A stretch of 64,000 bases of DNA from Mesobacillus jeotgali (GTDB lineage: Bacteria > Bacillota > Bacilli > Bacillales > Cytobacillaceae). Positions 19,468-27,397 of the stretch are shown here, one piece after another; the stretch's first letter is position 1; each line of letters begins with the position of its first letter. A program made the position numbers and the translations under genes. The DNA lies in contig NZ_CP025025.1 of the NCBI RefSeq assembly GCF_002874535.1, positions 1,473,526-1,537,525 on the forward strand, read 5' to 3'. The notes below the pieces were generated by a model. The model did no database searches, was not told the origin of the DNA, and saw only the letters and a list, made by a program, of their open reading frames with translations.

Positions 19468-20349
19468 ATGCCTGAGGGCAAAATTATCAAGGCGCTGAGC
19501 GGTTTTTATTATGTTGCCAATGAGGATGGAGTTGTCCAATGCCGCGGACGAGGTGTTTTCCGGAAAAACAAGATAACACCACTTGTAGGTGACGAGGTCG
19601 TTTTCCAGGCTGAGAATGACACAGAAGGCTATATCCTGGAAGTCAAAGACCGGAAGAACGAGCTTGTAAGGCCTCCAATCGCAAATGTAGACCAGGCGAT
19701 CCTTGTTTTTTCAGCTGTAGAACCCGGCTTCAGCTCAGCCCTGCTCGACCGGTTTTTGGTTCTTGTAGAATATAACCATATCGAGCCACTCATCTGCATT
19801 ACTAAAATGGATTTAACTAATGAAGAACAAAAGTCCCGACTTGAGGAATACGCAAACGATTATCGGAAAGCAGGCTATGAGGTTATTTTTACATCGTCTG
19901 AAACTTCAGAGGGTCTGGAAAAGTTAAAGCCCCATATTGAGGGGAAGATCTCAGTATTTGCCGGACAATCCGGAGTCGGGAAGTCATCACTCCTTAATGC
20001 GATCCGTCCAGATCTGGAATTGAAAACCGATGATATATCTTCGCACTTGGGCAGGGGCAAGCATACGACAAGACATGTTGAGCTGATTACAATCAATAAT
20101 GGGCTCGTTGCCGACACACCTGGTTTCAGTTCTCTGGAATTTACCGAAATCGAGGCCGAAGAGTTGAATGCATGCTTCCCGGACATTTCGGAAATCAGCG
20201 AGGATTGCAAATTCCGGGGATGCCTCCATATGGCTGAACCTAAGTGTGCAGTCAAAGCGGCAGTCGAGTCTGAAATTCTCCCTGAATACAGATATTCGCA
20301 TTATAAGGACTTTTTGTTAGAAATCAAAGATAGAAAGCCGAGGTACTGA
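19468..20349 (+). CDS. rsgA: Ribosome small subunit-dependent GTPase A
   Basis: Circularly permuted GTPase (B. subtilis YloQ/CpgA) that checks late 30S maturation; the B. subtilis protein is also a PrkC substrate. The 293 residues have an N-terminal OB-fold, then G4 (CITKMDL) ahead of G1 (GQSGVGKSSL) and G3 (DTPGFSS), the permuted order. A C-terminal zinc-binding set CKFRGCLHMAEPKC follows. Located directly after its kinase partner prkC. Confidence 0.97.
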   Translation: MPEGKIIKALSGFYYVANEDGVVQCRGRGVFRKNKITPLVGDEVVFQAENDTEGYILEVKDRKNELVRPPIANVDQAILVFSAVEPGFSSALLDRFLVLVEYNHIEPLICITKMDLTNEEQKSRLEEYANDYRKAGYEVIFTSSETSEGLEKLKPHIEGKISVFAGQSGVGKSSLLNAIRPDLELKTDDISSHLGRGKHTTRHVELITINNGLVADTPGFSSLEFTEIEAEELNACFPDISEISEDCKFRGCLHMAEPKCAVKAAVESEILPEYRYSHYKDFLLEIKDRKPRY

Positions 20350-20352
20350 AAC

Positions 20353-20997
20353 ATGGTGAAAATAGCGCCTTCAATCTTATCAGCTGACTTTGCCCGCCTG
20401 GGGGAAGAAATCAAGGACGTCGAGAGAGGCGGAGCTGATTATATTCATGTGGATGTAATGGATGGGCATTTTGTGCCGAATATTACGATTGGCCCACTGA
20501 TTGTCGAGGCAATCAGGCCAGTAACGGAACTTCCGCTTGATGTCCACCTGATGATCGAAAATCCTGATCAATATATTGAAGCTTTCGCAAAGGCCGGAGC
20601 GGATTACATCACAGTCCATGTGGAAGCAAGCAGGCATCTGCACAGGACGATCCAGCTAATTAAATCCACTGGTGTTAAGGCAGGGGTTGTCCTGAATCCA
20701 GCTACTCCGGTTGAAAGTCTGAAGCATATCATCGAGGATATAGATATGGTACTGCTTATGTCAGTTAATCCAGGCTTTGGCGGCCAAAAATTCATCTCTT
20801 CGGTACTTCCAAAAATCAGGCATGTAAAAGAGCTTGCAGATTCACTGAATCCGGAACTCGAAATCGAAGTCGATGGCGGAGTTAACGAAGAGACAGCGAA
20901 GCTTTGTATTGAAGCAGGAGCGAACGTACTTGTTGCAGGTTCAGCAGTCTTTAATAAAGAAGACAGAGGAGCTGCTATTGCAAGCTTAAGACCATAA
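20353..20997 (+). CDS. rpe: Ribulose-phosphate 3-epimerase
   Basis: Interconverts ribulose 5-phosphate and xylulose 5-phosphate in the pentose phosphate pathway. The 214 residues form a TIM barrel with [16 protein letters not shown] at the N-terminus, [36 protein letters not shown], and the phosphate-binding VDGGVNEET and VAGSAVF loops. Starts 3 bases after the rsgA stop and ends the operon at a strong terminator. Confidence 0.97.
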   Translation: MVKIAPSILSADFARLGEEIKDVERGGADYIHVDVMDGHFVPNITIGPLIVEAIRPVTELPLDVHLMIENPDQYIEAFAKAGADYITVHVEASRHLHRTIQLIKSTGVKAGVVLNPATPVESLKHIIEDIDMVLLMSVNPGFGGQKFISSVLPKIRHVKELADSLNPELEIEVDGGVNEETAKLCIEAGANVLVAGSAVFNKEDRGAAIASLRP

Positions 20998-20998
20998 A

Positions 20999-21034
20999 AT
21001 AAGGCCAGCCGTCACATGCGGCTGGCTTTATTTA
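20999..21034 (+). terminator. Rho-independent terminator after rpe
   Basis: GCCAGCCG at 21004-21011 pairs with CGGCTGGC at 21019-21026; flanking A and T runs extend the stem. Confidence 0.88.
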
Positions 21035-21093
21035 ACTTATTGATTTCTGACAATTCCATTTCTTTAATAGGTCAAAAAGGAGAATGTTTTTTT

Positions 21094-21741
21094 ATGAAAA
21101 TACACTTAGTAGCAGGAGGACCGTCAAACCTGATACCTGATTTCCGCTTGTATGAAGGAACCGACGTTATCTGGATTGGAATTGATAGAGGTGTTTTTTA
21201 TTTATTGAAGTCTGCTATCAAGCCATCAGCAGCTTTTGGGGATTTTGATTCCGTTTCAGAAGAAGAGTTGAGAGAGATTGAAGTAGCTGTTTCAGACCTT
21301 AATAAATTCAAGCCTGAAAAAGATGAGACAGATATGGAACTAGCTTTAAACTGGGCTCTTGAGCAGGAACCAGAATACATAAAAGTGTTTGGCGCAACTG
21401 GAGGAAGGCTGGACCATCTAATGGCAAATATTCAGCTGCTGGTCAAGCCCCTTCAGGACGGATCTTCCATCCATATCGAAATAATTGACAAAAAAAATAT
21501 CCTGTATATCAAAGGTCCAGGCACCTACACTGTCAGCAGGCTCGATGAATTTAAGTATGTCTCCTTCCTCCCTGTAACACCAGCAGTCTCTGGCATGACG
21601 CTAGAAAATTTTAAATACCCATTAAATGACTGTCATATTCCTATGGGATCGACACTATGTATTAGTAATGAACTTATTAGAGGTCATGGTACTTTTTCAT
21701 TTTCTGAAGGCATATTATTAGTTGTAAGGAGCAAGGATTGA
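21094..21741 (+). CDS. thiN: Thiamine pyrophosphokinase
   Basis: Transfers pyrophosphate from ATP to thiamine to give thiamine diphosphate. The 215 residues start MKIHLVAGGPS. They contain the catalytic GDFDSVSEEE motif, the PEKDETDMELAL block and GATGGRLDHLMANI, all diagnostic of the family. The ATG at 21094 fits the about 214-residue B. subtilis protein; an AAGGAG at 21077-21082 is 11 bases upstream, a little far. A frame extending back to 21016 runs through the rpe terminator and is rejected. Confidence 0.94.
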   Translation: MKIHLVAGGPSNLIPDFRLYEGTDVIWIGIDRGVFYLLKSAIKPSAAFGDFDSVSEEELREIEVAVSDLNKFKPEKDETDMELALNWALEQEPEYIKVFGATGGRLDHLMANIQLLVKPLQDGSSIHIEIIDKKNILYIKGPGTYTVSRLDEFKYVSFLPVTPAVSGMTLENFKYPLNDCHIPMGSTLCISNELIRGHGTFSFSEGILLVVRSKD

Positions 21742-21799
21742 AGGTCTTCTTGCAGAGCTCTACTCATGAAATTGAATTCACGGATTCACATGTAAGGAG

Positions 21800-21828
21800 C
21801 AATTTTTGCATAACCGCGAATATACTAT
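21800..21828 (+). promoter_or_regulatory. Possible sigma-E promoter of spoVM
   Basis: AATTTTT at 21801-21807 and TATACTAT at 21821-21828, spaced 13 bases, resemble the mother-cell sigma-E pattern (-35 about AATATTT, -10 CATACAAT). spoVM is sigma-E dependent in B. subtilis. The fit is approximate. Confidence 0.35.
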
Positions 21829-21878
21829 ACGGATGCAGAAAGAAGACTGGTTTGCGAGAGATGGTGAGGAGGGACGGT

Positions 21879-21959
21879 ATGAGATTCTATACAATCAAAC
21901 TACCTAAGTTTTTAGGTGGCCTCGTACGGGCAATGTTAGGTGCATTTAAAAAGGATTAG
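21879..21959 (+). CDS. spoVM: Stage V sporulation protein SpoVM
   Basis: A 26-residue amphipathic-helix peptide that recognises the convex forespore membrane and, with SpoIVA, anchors coat and cortex assembly. The sequence starts MRFYTIKLPKFLGGL and ends AMLGAFKKD; it differs from the B. subtilis peptide by only a few conservative changes. Pro9, important for membrane localisation, is kept. The ATG follows a very strong GAGGAGGGA site. The in-frame extension upstream to 21738 is not part of the protein. Direct evidence that the organism forms endospores. Confidence 0.96.
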   Translation: MRFYTIKLPKFLGGLVRAMLGAFKKD

Positions 21960-22008
21960 AACCGATAACAAAGAATAAGCAAGCAGGAAAGTATATGAAA
22001 ACTCTTTG

Positions 22009-22036
22009 GCACCCTGGAAACGGGGTGCTATTATTT
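22009..22036 (+). terminator. Terminator after spoVM
   Basis: GCACCC at 22009-22014 pairs with GGGTGC at 22023-22028, followed by TATTATTTT. Confidence 0.7.
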
Positions 22037-22091
22037 TGCAGCGAATTGGGAAGAATGAGCATGAGGACGAATTGAAAAACACGTTAAAAAT

Positions 22092-22116
22092 AAAAAAGGC
22101 ACCCTCATTGGATGCC
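22092..22116 (-). terminator. Terminator after rpmB
   Basis: On the minus strand GGCATCC pairs with GGGTGCC around AATGA and is followed by T6. It faces the spoVM terminator, insulating the convergent genes. Confidence 0.8.
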
Positions 22117-22171
22117 GTGCAGTTTCCTGCCGGCCACTGGAGCCAGGCAGAAGGTCTGCAACTTTTTTTAA

Positions 22172-22360
22172 TTATACGCGTTCAACTTTACCTGATCTTA
22201 GAGCTCTTGCAGATACCCAAACACGCTTAGGCTTACCGTCTACAAGAATACGTACTTTTTGAAGGTTAGCACCCCATGTACGCTTGTTAGCGTTCATTGC
22301 GTGAGAGCGTGCGTTACCAGAACGAGTTGATTTACCAGTTACTACACATTTACGTGGCAT
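22172..22360 (-). CDS. rpmB: 50S ribosomal protein L28
   Basis: A 62-residue large-subunit protein beginning [12 protein letters not shown] and containing the conserved [12 protein letters not shown] and [15 protein letters not shown] segments. Ribosome binding site AGGAGGG on the minus strand. Transcribed alone and opposite to its neighbours, as in B. subtilis. Contains a single Cys, so it is the C-minus type without a full zinc ribbon. Confidence 0.97.
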   Translation of the reverse strand: MPRKCVVTGKSTRSGNARSHAMNANKRTWGANLQKVRILVDGKPKRVWVSARALRSGKVERV

Positions 22361-22471
22361 ATGATTTCCCTCCTAACTGACAAAAGCTGAAACTATTTTT
22401 TGCTGCAATTATTTGCATATCGTCAGAACTGCGATTTAACAGGATAACCTTTTCTCTGACATACTTTAATA

Positions 22472-22500
22472 ATTTATCATAGAAATTTCCCATTTGCAAT
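22472..22500 (-). promoter_or_regulatory. Putative sigma-A promoter of rpmB
   Basis: Read on the minus strand, TTGCAA is followed after 17 bases by TAAATT. It lies about 115 bases ahead of the rpmB start in the divergent gap with yloU. Confidence 0.4.
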
Positions 22501-22531
22501 AGTTCTGGTGAAAGCTATAAAGAAAAAAACC

Positions 22532-22561
22532 TTGACATATAGTTGAGATTCTTGCTGAATA
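22532..22561 (+). promoter_or_regulatory. Putative sigma-A promoter of yloU-fakA
   Basis: A perfect TTGACA at 22532-22537 with TGAATA 18 bases later. The -10 is imperfect, but the -35 is exact and the gene begins about 90 bases downstream. Confidence 0.5.
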
Positions 22562-22653
22562 ATAAAGGGAAGGGCAGAATAACTTTAAAAATTGATTGGT
22601 TTATAGTAAAATAACTGTAGCATTACGCTATTTTTCCAAAGGGGGAACGAATC

Positions 22654-23016
22654 ATGTCCATCGAGCTAAAAACGAAGTACGGACAAATTGATATATCAAA
22701 TGACGTCATTGCAACGATCGCGGGCGGTGCAGCAGTCGATTGTTATGGTATTGTCGGGATGGCTTCAAAGAATCAGATCAAGGACGGATTGACAGATATT
22801 TTGCGCAGGGAGAATTTCACTCGCGGAGTTATCGTTCGCCAGGAAAATGAAGAAGTACATATCGATATGTATATTATTGTGAGCTATGGGACGAAAATTT
22901 CCGAGGTTGCCCACAATGTCCAGTCAAAGGTAAAATACACCCTTGATAAAACTGTAGGGCTGGCTGCTGACTCGGTCAATATTTACGTTCAGGGAGTTCG
23001 TGTAACGAACCCGTAA
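22654..23016 (+). CDS. yloU: Asp23/Gls24-family envelope stress protein YloU
   Basis: A 120-residue protein of the Asp23/Gls24 (DUF322) family, with GQIDISNDVIATIAGGAAVDCYGIVGMAS at the N-terminus and GVRVTNP at the C-terminus (read in parts). Family members such as S. aureus Asp23 associate with the membrane; the molecular role is not known. It always precedes the fatty acid kinase gene in Firmicutes, which suggests a linked function. ATG follows GGGGGAACG. Confidence 0.92.
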   Translation: MSIELKTKYGQIDISNDVIATIAGGAAVDCYGIVGMASKNQIKDGLTDILRRENFTRGVIVRQENEEVHIDMYIIVSYGTKISEVAHNVQSKVKYTLDKTVGLAADSVNIYVQGVRVTNP

Positions 23017-23030
23017 GAGGAGGAAGATTT

Positions 23031-24698
23031 GTGTCTATTAATGTTCTAGACGGAAAACGTTTTGCGGAGATGGTCATCCAGGGCGCCAACCATTTGGCGG
23101 CCAATGCCAAATATGTCGACGCTCTGAACGTCTTCCCTGTTCCTGATGGTGATACGGGAACAAATATGAATTTATCCATGACTTCCGGAGCAAAGGAAGT
23201 AAAGAACAATGTACAGGAGCATATCGGGAAGGTTGGGTCCGCGCTTGCTAAGGGCCTGCTGATGGGAGCAAGAGGAAACTCCGGTGTTATCCTTTCCCAG
23301 TTATTCCGTGGTTTTGCAAAAGCAATCGAAAGTAAGCCAACTGTGAACTCTGAAGAGTTTGCCGCTGCGTTGAATGCAGGTGTTGAAACAGCTTATAAGG
23401 CTGTCATGAAACCTGTGGAAGGCACGATTTTAACAGTAGCAAAGGATGCTGCGAAGCATGCTGTAGCAGTTGCCAAGAACCATGAAAGCCTTATTGGTTT
23501 GATGGAAGAAGTGCTGAAAGAAGCGAAGGAATCATTAAACCGCACGCCTGACTTGCTGCCAGTCCTAAAGGAAGTAGGAGTAGTCGATAGTGGCGGACAG
23601 GGTCTTGTTTTCGTTTATGAAGGATTCCTTGCAGAATTGAAGGGCGAAAAGCTTCCTGATTCCCCATCTGCAATGCCGAACATGAATGAGCTTGTCAGCG
23701 CTGAGCATCATAAGAGCGTCCAGAGCCACATGAATACTGAGGATATCGAATTCGGCTATTGTACTGAATTCATGGTTAGGCTTGAAGGGAAAGAAGCATT
23801 TTCTGAGGAAAATTTCCGCCAGGACTTGAGCAAATATGGAGATTCTCTTCTCGTCATTTCAGATGAAGAGGTTGTAAAGGTACATATTCACTCAGAACAG
23901 CCTGGAGAGGTTCTGACTTATGGACAAAGATACGGAAACCTGATCAATATGAAGATTGAAAACATGCGCCAGCAGCACACTGATATTGTCGGCGAACCGA
24001 CTACTCCTCTTCGAACACAGGCTGAGCCAAAGAAGGAAAAACGTGAGTACGGCATCGTCGCTGTCTCAATGGGTTCCGGAATCGCTGAGCTTTTCCGCAG
24101 CATAGGTGCCAACGCGGTGATCGAAGGCGGCCAGACAATGAATCCTAGCACAGAGGATATCATTAAGGCGATTAAAGAAGTGAATGCGCGCAAGATCATC
24201 ATCCTGCCGAACAATAAAAACATCATCATGGCTGCTGAGCAGGCTGCTGAGGTAGCGGAGGAAGAAGTGGTAGTCATTCCTTCAAAGACTGTTCCTCAGG
24301 GAATGACAGCGTTGCTATCCTTCAACCCATCAGCTGAAGCTGGTGACAACAAAGAAGCGATGACTGAAGCCATGCAACATGTGAAAACAGGCCAGCTGAC
24401 GTATGCTGTCCGTGATACAAGTATTGACGGTCTTGAAATTTCAACAGGTGATTTCATGGGTCTTGCCGATGGGAAGATCATCCTGAAGGATCAGGATAAA
24501 GTTAAGGCGGCCAAGGACCTATTGGATCAAATGCTTGATGAAGACTCTGAGATCCTGACGATCCTAAAAGGTGAAGACGCTTCTGATGAAGATGTCGATT
24601 CAATCGTCGAGTTTGTTGAAAGCAATTACGGCGATGTGGAAGTTGAAGTCCATAATGGAGAACAGCCATTATACGCCTTTATCTTCGCGATTGAATAA
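23031..24698 (+). CDS. fakA: Fatty acid kinase FakA-type (DAK2 domain) protein
   Basis: B. subtilis YloV, homologue of S. aureus FakA. It phosphorylates exogenous fatty acids held by FakB (DegV) proteins so that PlsX/PlsY can use them. The 555 residues show an N-terminal DhaL-type nucleotide domain with the Mg-binding DGDTGTNMN at 39-47 and MGARGNSGVILSQ, a middle domain, and a C-terminal DegV-like domain with PNNKNIIMAAEQA. Start is GTG behind GAGGAGG. It stands near plsX, also in lipid synthesis. Confidence 0.93.
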   Translation: MSINVLDGKRFAEMVIQGANHLAANAKYVDALNVFPVPDGDTGTNMNLSMTSGAKEVKNNVQEHIGKVGSALAKGLLMGARGNSGVILSQLFRGFAKAIESKPTVNSEEFAAALNAGVETAYKAVMKPVEGTILTVAKDAAKHAVAVAKNHESLIGLMEEVLKEAKESLNRTPDLLPVLKEVGVVDSGGQGLVFVYEGFLAELKGEKLPDSPSAMPNMNELVSAEHHKSVQSHMNTEDIEFGYCTEFMVRLEGKEAFSEENFRQDLSKYGDSLLVISDEEVVKVHIHSEQPGEVLTYGQRYGNLINMKIENMRQQHTDIVGEPTTPLRTQAEPKKEKREYGIVAVSMGSGIAELFRSIGANAVIEGGQTMNPSTEDIIKAIKEVNARKIIILPNNKNIIMAAEQAAEVAEEEVVVIPSKTVPQGMTALLSFNPSAEAGDNKEAMTEAMQHVKTGQLTYAVRDTSIDGLEISTGDFMGLADGKIILKDQDKVKAAKDLLDQMLDEDSEILTILKGEDASDEDVDSIVEFVESNYGDVEVEVHNGEQPLYAFIFAIE

Positions 24699-24757
24699 AT
24701 TAATCCAGCAATGGAAAATCTCTCGCTGGACAAATAAAATTGTAATATGGTACTAAG

Positions 24758-24791
24758 AAATAGAAGGGGACTCCCCTTCTATTTCGTTTTG
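24758..24791 (+). terminator. Rho-independent terminator after fakA
   Basis: AAATAGAAGGGG pairs perfectly with CCCCTTCTATTT around a 3-base loop, followed by CGTTTTG. Confidence 0.85.
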
Positions 24792-24845
24792 TATATAAAG
24801 AAGTTTTTATAGGTGATTGCAAATTTTAGTTAAACGTAATAGCAG

Positions 24846-25001
24846 CTGCATTACCCGAAAGTGAGCAGCATAGTCAAAAACGGTAAAAGCAGAGTCTCTG
24901 CATTACCCGGAAATGAGCTGCACAGGCGAAAACGGTAAAAGCAGAGGCCCTGCATTGCCAGAAAGTGAGCCGCGCAGTCAAAAACGGTAAAAGCAGAACT
25001 C
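24846..25001. repeat. Three-unit 52-bp tandem repeat
   Basis: Units start CTGCATTRCC at 24846, 24898 and 24950, exactly 52 bp apart, with scattered substitutions. Each unit begins CTGCATTACC and ends GGTAAAAGCAG (before a 5-base variable tail), so the ends pair and the unit can fold as a hairpin. It fills the 387-base gap between fakA and recG, immediately upstream of the sdaAA remnant. Confidence 0.93.
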
Positions 25002-25015
25002 CAGAAACAGCGTGA

Positions 25016-25093
25016 GGAGGGGGAGCGGCAACACCGATTGGCCGGGAGCTGGAGGCCAGAATTTTCGGTATACCGCTTGATAATCGTGAATGA
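25016..25093 (+). pseudogene. sdaAA: C-terminal remnant of L-serine dehydratase alpha subunit (sdaAA)
   Basis: The frame from 25016 to the TGA at 25091-25093 encodes a 25-residue tail with GGGAATPIGRELEARIFG, which reads like the C-terminus of Bacillus SdaAA (GGLAATPTGR-type ending). B. subtilis has sdaAB-sdaAA precisely between yloV and recG. Here an in-frame TGA lies just upstream and the rest of both genes is missing. The stop overlaps the recG GTG by 8 bases, as expected of an old operon junction. The homology is from memory and needs a search. Confidence 0.7.
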
Positions 25094-27134
25094 ACAACTA
25101 AAACAACCTGTAACAGCAGTAAAAGGGATCGGTAATGAAATGGCGGATACTCTGGCAGATATGCAGATCAGGACTGTCGGTGACTTGCTTGAATACTTCC
25201 CGTACCGATATGAGGATTATCGCCTGAAGGACCTGGCAGAAGTCAAGCATGAAGAAAGAGTCACGGTTGAGGGGAAAGTTCACAGTGAACCTTCTGTAGT
25301 ATATTATGGTCGTAAAAAAAACCGCCTTACAGTCAGGCTGCTTGTAGGCCGGTACTTAATCATTGCCACTTTCTTTAACCAGCCGTATTTAAAACAAAAA
25401 ATAAATGTTGGAGAAACAATCACTGTTACCGGGAAATGGGATCAGCACAGGCAGACAATAACCGCTACTCAAATGACGGTGGGAGAGCAAGCGAAAAGTC
25501 AGGATTTTGAACCTGTGTATGCTGTGAAAGGGAAAATGACTGTGAAAACGATCAGGAGGCTGATCAAGCAAGCATTTTCGCAATACGGCTATGAAATAGG
25601 TGAAATACTTCCGTCAGAGCTACTGCAGAAATATAAGTTAATTAATCGAAGAGATGCATTAAGAATCATGCATTTCCCATCAGGGTCTGATGAGATGAAG
25701 CAGGCGAGAAGAAGATTTGTTTACGAGGAGTTTCTCTTATTCCAGCTTAAAATGCAGTCATTGAGGAAGCTGGAACGTGAACAAAGTCCGGGAATTGCCA
25801 TTTCATATGAATTGGATAACCTAATGGCGTTCATCACAGGGCTGCCTTTTCCATTAACAGGGGCACAAAAGCGAGTGGTAAATGAAATTCTTGGTGACAT
25901 GAAATCCCCTTACCGAATGAATCGTCTCCTTCAGGGGGATGTGGGCTCAGGTAAAACAGTAGTTGCTGCGATAGCTCTCTATGCAGCAAAGTCCGCTGGT
26001 TATCAAGGTGCATTGATGGTCCCGACCGAAATCCTGGCTGAACAGCACTCGCAGTCACTGACACAGTTACTTGAGCCGTTTGGAATAACAGTTGCTTTGC
26101 TGACCAGCTCTGTTAAAGGCAAGCGAAGAAGAGAGATGCTCGAACAGCTAAAACTTGGTGAAATTGACGTATTGATTGGAACGCATGCTTTGATTCAGGA
26201 TGAAGTGGATTTTCAAAACCTTGGTCTCGTCATTACGGACGAACAACACCGTTTTGGCGTTGAACAAAGACGGGTTCTTCGGGAAAAAGGGGAAAACCCT
26301 GATGTTCTGTTCATGACTGCGACTCCAATACCAAGAACTTTGGCAATTACCGTATTCGGCGAAATGGATGTCTCTGTGATCGACGAAATGCCAGCTGGCC
26401 GTAAAACGATCGAAACATATTGGGCCAAACATGAAATGCTTGAGCGAGTACTTGCCTTCATGGAAAAAGAGCTCGCAAAAGGAAGACAGGCCTATGTGAT
26501 TTGTCCTCTTATTGAGGAGTCTGATAAGCTGGATGTCCAGAATGCAATCGATGTCCATAGCACATTGAGTTTTTATTTTAAAGAGCGTTACAAGGTCGGT
26601 CTTATGCACGGACGCCTTCATTCGGATGAGAAAGACCAGGTCATGAAGGCTTTTAGTGAAAATGAGGTGCAAGTCCTCGTTTCGACTACAGTTGTCGAGG
26701 TAGGAGTCAATGTCCCGAATGCGACTGTCATGCTCATTTATGATGCTGAGAGATTTGGTCTCGCACAGCTTCATCAATTAAGAGGCAGGGTCGGCCGTGG
26801 CAGTGACCAATCGTACTGTATATTGCTTGCAGATCCTAAAAGCGAAGTCGGAAAAGAGCGAATGAAAATAATGTCCGAAACGAATGATGGGTTTGTTCTT
26901 AGTGAAAAGGATTTAGAGCTGCGGGGTCCAGGCGATTTCTTTGGCAAAAAACAAAGCGGCCTGCCGGAATTCAAGGTAGCAGATATGGTCCATGATTATC
27001 GTGCGTTAGAAACAGCAAGGAATGACGCGACCTTGCTGGTCCAGTCAGAAGCTTTTTGGCATGGTGAAAAATATAGATTATTGCGGGAGTATCTAGCGGA
27101 AACGGGTGCTCTTGCCAATGAGAAACTGGATTGA
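25086..27134 (+). CDS. recG: ATP-dependent DNA helicase RecG
   Basis: Branch-migration helicase that reverses stalled forks and processes Holliday junctions. GTG 25086 gives 682 residues, the B. subtilis length. The N-terminal wedge/OB domain is followed by Walker A GDVGSGKTV (about 283), DEQH (about 383), TATPIPRTLA, and motifs V-VI (STTVVEVGVNVPNA, QLRGRVGRG). No good Shine-Dalgarno precedes the GTG; the nearest GGAGG is about 30 bases away, inside the sdaAA remnant. A TTG at 25038 would add 16 residues that are really sdaAA sequence in another frame. Confidence 0.95.
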   Translation: MNEQLKQPVTAVKGIGNEMADTLADMQIRTVGDLLEYFPYRYEDYRLKDLAEVKHEERVTVEGKVHSEPSVVYYGRKKNRLTVRLLVGRYLIIATFFNQPYLKQKINVGETITVTGKWDQHRQTITATQMTVGEQAKSQDFEPVYAVKGKMTVKTIRRLIKQAFSQYGYEIGEILPSELLQKYKLINRRDALRIMHFPSGSDEMKQARRRFVYEEFLLFQLKMQSLRKLEREQSPGIAISYELDNLMAFITGLPFPLTGAQKRVVNEILGDMKSPYRMNRLLQGDVGSGKTVVAAIALYAAKSAGYQGALMVPTEILAEQHSQSLTQLLEPFGITVALLTSSVKGKRRREMLEQLKLGEIDVLIGTHALIQDEVDFQNLGLVITDEQHRFGVEQRRVLREKGENPDVLFMTATPIPRTLAITVFGEMDVSVIDEMPAGRKTIETYWAKHEMLERVLAFMEKELAKGRQAYVICPLIEESDKLDVQNAIDVHSTLSFYFKERYKVGLMHGRLHSDEKDQVMKAFSENEVQVLVSTTVVEVGVNVPNATVMLIYDAERFGLAQLHQLRGRVGRGSDQSYCILLADPKSEVGKERMKIMSETNDGFVLSEKDLELRGPGDFFGKKQSGLPEFKVADMVHDYRALETARNDATLLVQSEAFWHGEKYRLLREYLAETGALANEKLD

Positions 27135-27179
27135 CCTGACTGAATCTATTTACTCTTACAAGATTCATAGCATGGACTT

Positions 27180-27214
27180 AAGCAGATTCAGTTGTGAGTC
27201 TGCTTTCTTTTTTT
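27180..27214 (+). terminator. Rho-independent terminator after recG
   Basis: AAGCAGA pairs with TCTGCTT around 12 bases, followed by TCTTTTTTT. Confidence 0.82.
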
Positions 27215-27255
27215 GAGGCATTTTAGAAAGTATCAACTTATTGCATAAAGATAAG

Positions 27256-27316
27256 TGTCTAGCTGCGGCTCCTAACTCCTCGAGACGCTTGTCTAGTGTC
27301 GCCTCCGCTTTTCTAT
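27256..27316. repeat. Internally deleted copy of the interspersed repeat
   Basis: Carries the left part (CTAGCTGCGGCTCCTAACTC, then CTCGAGACGCTT) joined straight to the right part (GTC...GCCTCCGCTTTTC) of the repeat seen in full at 3271-3511. The junction is consistent with loss of the middle between two CGCTT direct repeats. Confidence 0.8.
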
Positions 27317-27325
27317 TTTTTCTTC

Positions 27326-27354
27326 TTGCAATCTCTTTTTATAATATATATACT
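27326..27354 (+). promoter_or_regulatory. Sigma-A promoter of the fapR operon
   Basis: TTGCAA at 27326-27331 and TATACT at 27349-27354 with a 17-base spacer. The predicted start, about 27361, falls inside the FapR operator. Confidence 0.75.
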
Positions 27355-27358
27355 ACTA

Positions 27359-27377
27359 TTAGTACCTAGTCTTAATA
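27359..27377 (+). promoter_or_regulatory. FapR operator
   Basis: TTAGTACCTAGTCTTAATA is a near-exact match to the FapR box of Bacillus (an imperfect inverted repeat around CTAG). It overlaps the predicted transcription start, so FapR would repress its own operon until malonyl-CoA releases it. Confidence 0.88.
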
Positions 27378-27397
27378 GCTCGGGCGGTGTTAAATAA

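Noticed and set aside
22006-22230. 74-codon ORF between spoVM and rpmB
   Set aside because: It runs through two facing terminators and into the antisense of rpmB.
25038-25085. N-terminal extension of RecG from TTG 25038
   Set aside because: These codons overlap the sdaAA remnant in another frame, exceed the family length and add nothing conserved.
26148-26777. 209-codon minus-strand ORF within recG
   Set aside because: It is a shadow of a highly conserved helicase gene, without a ribosome binding site or recognisable domains.
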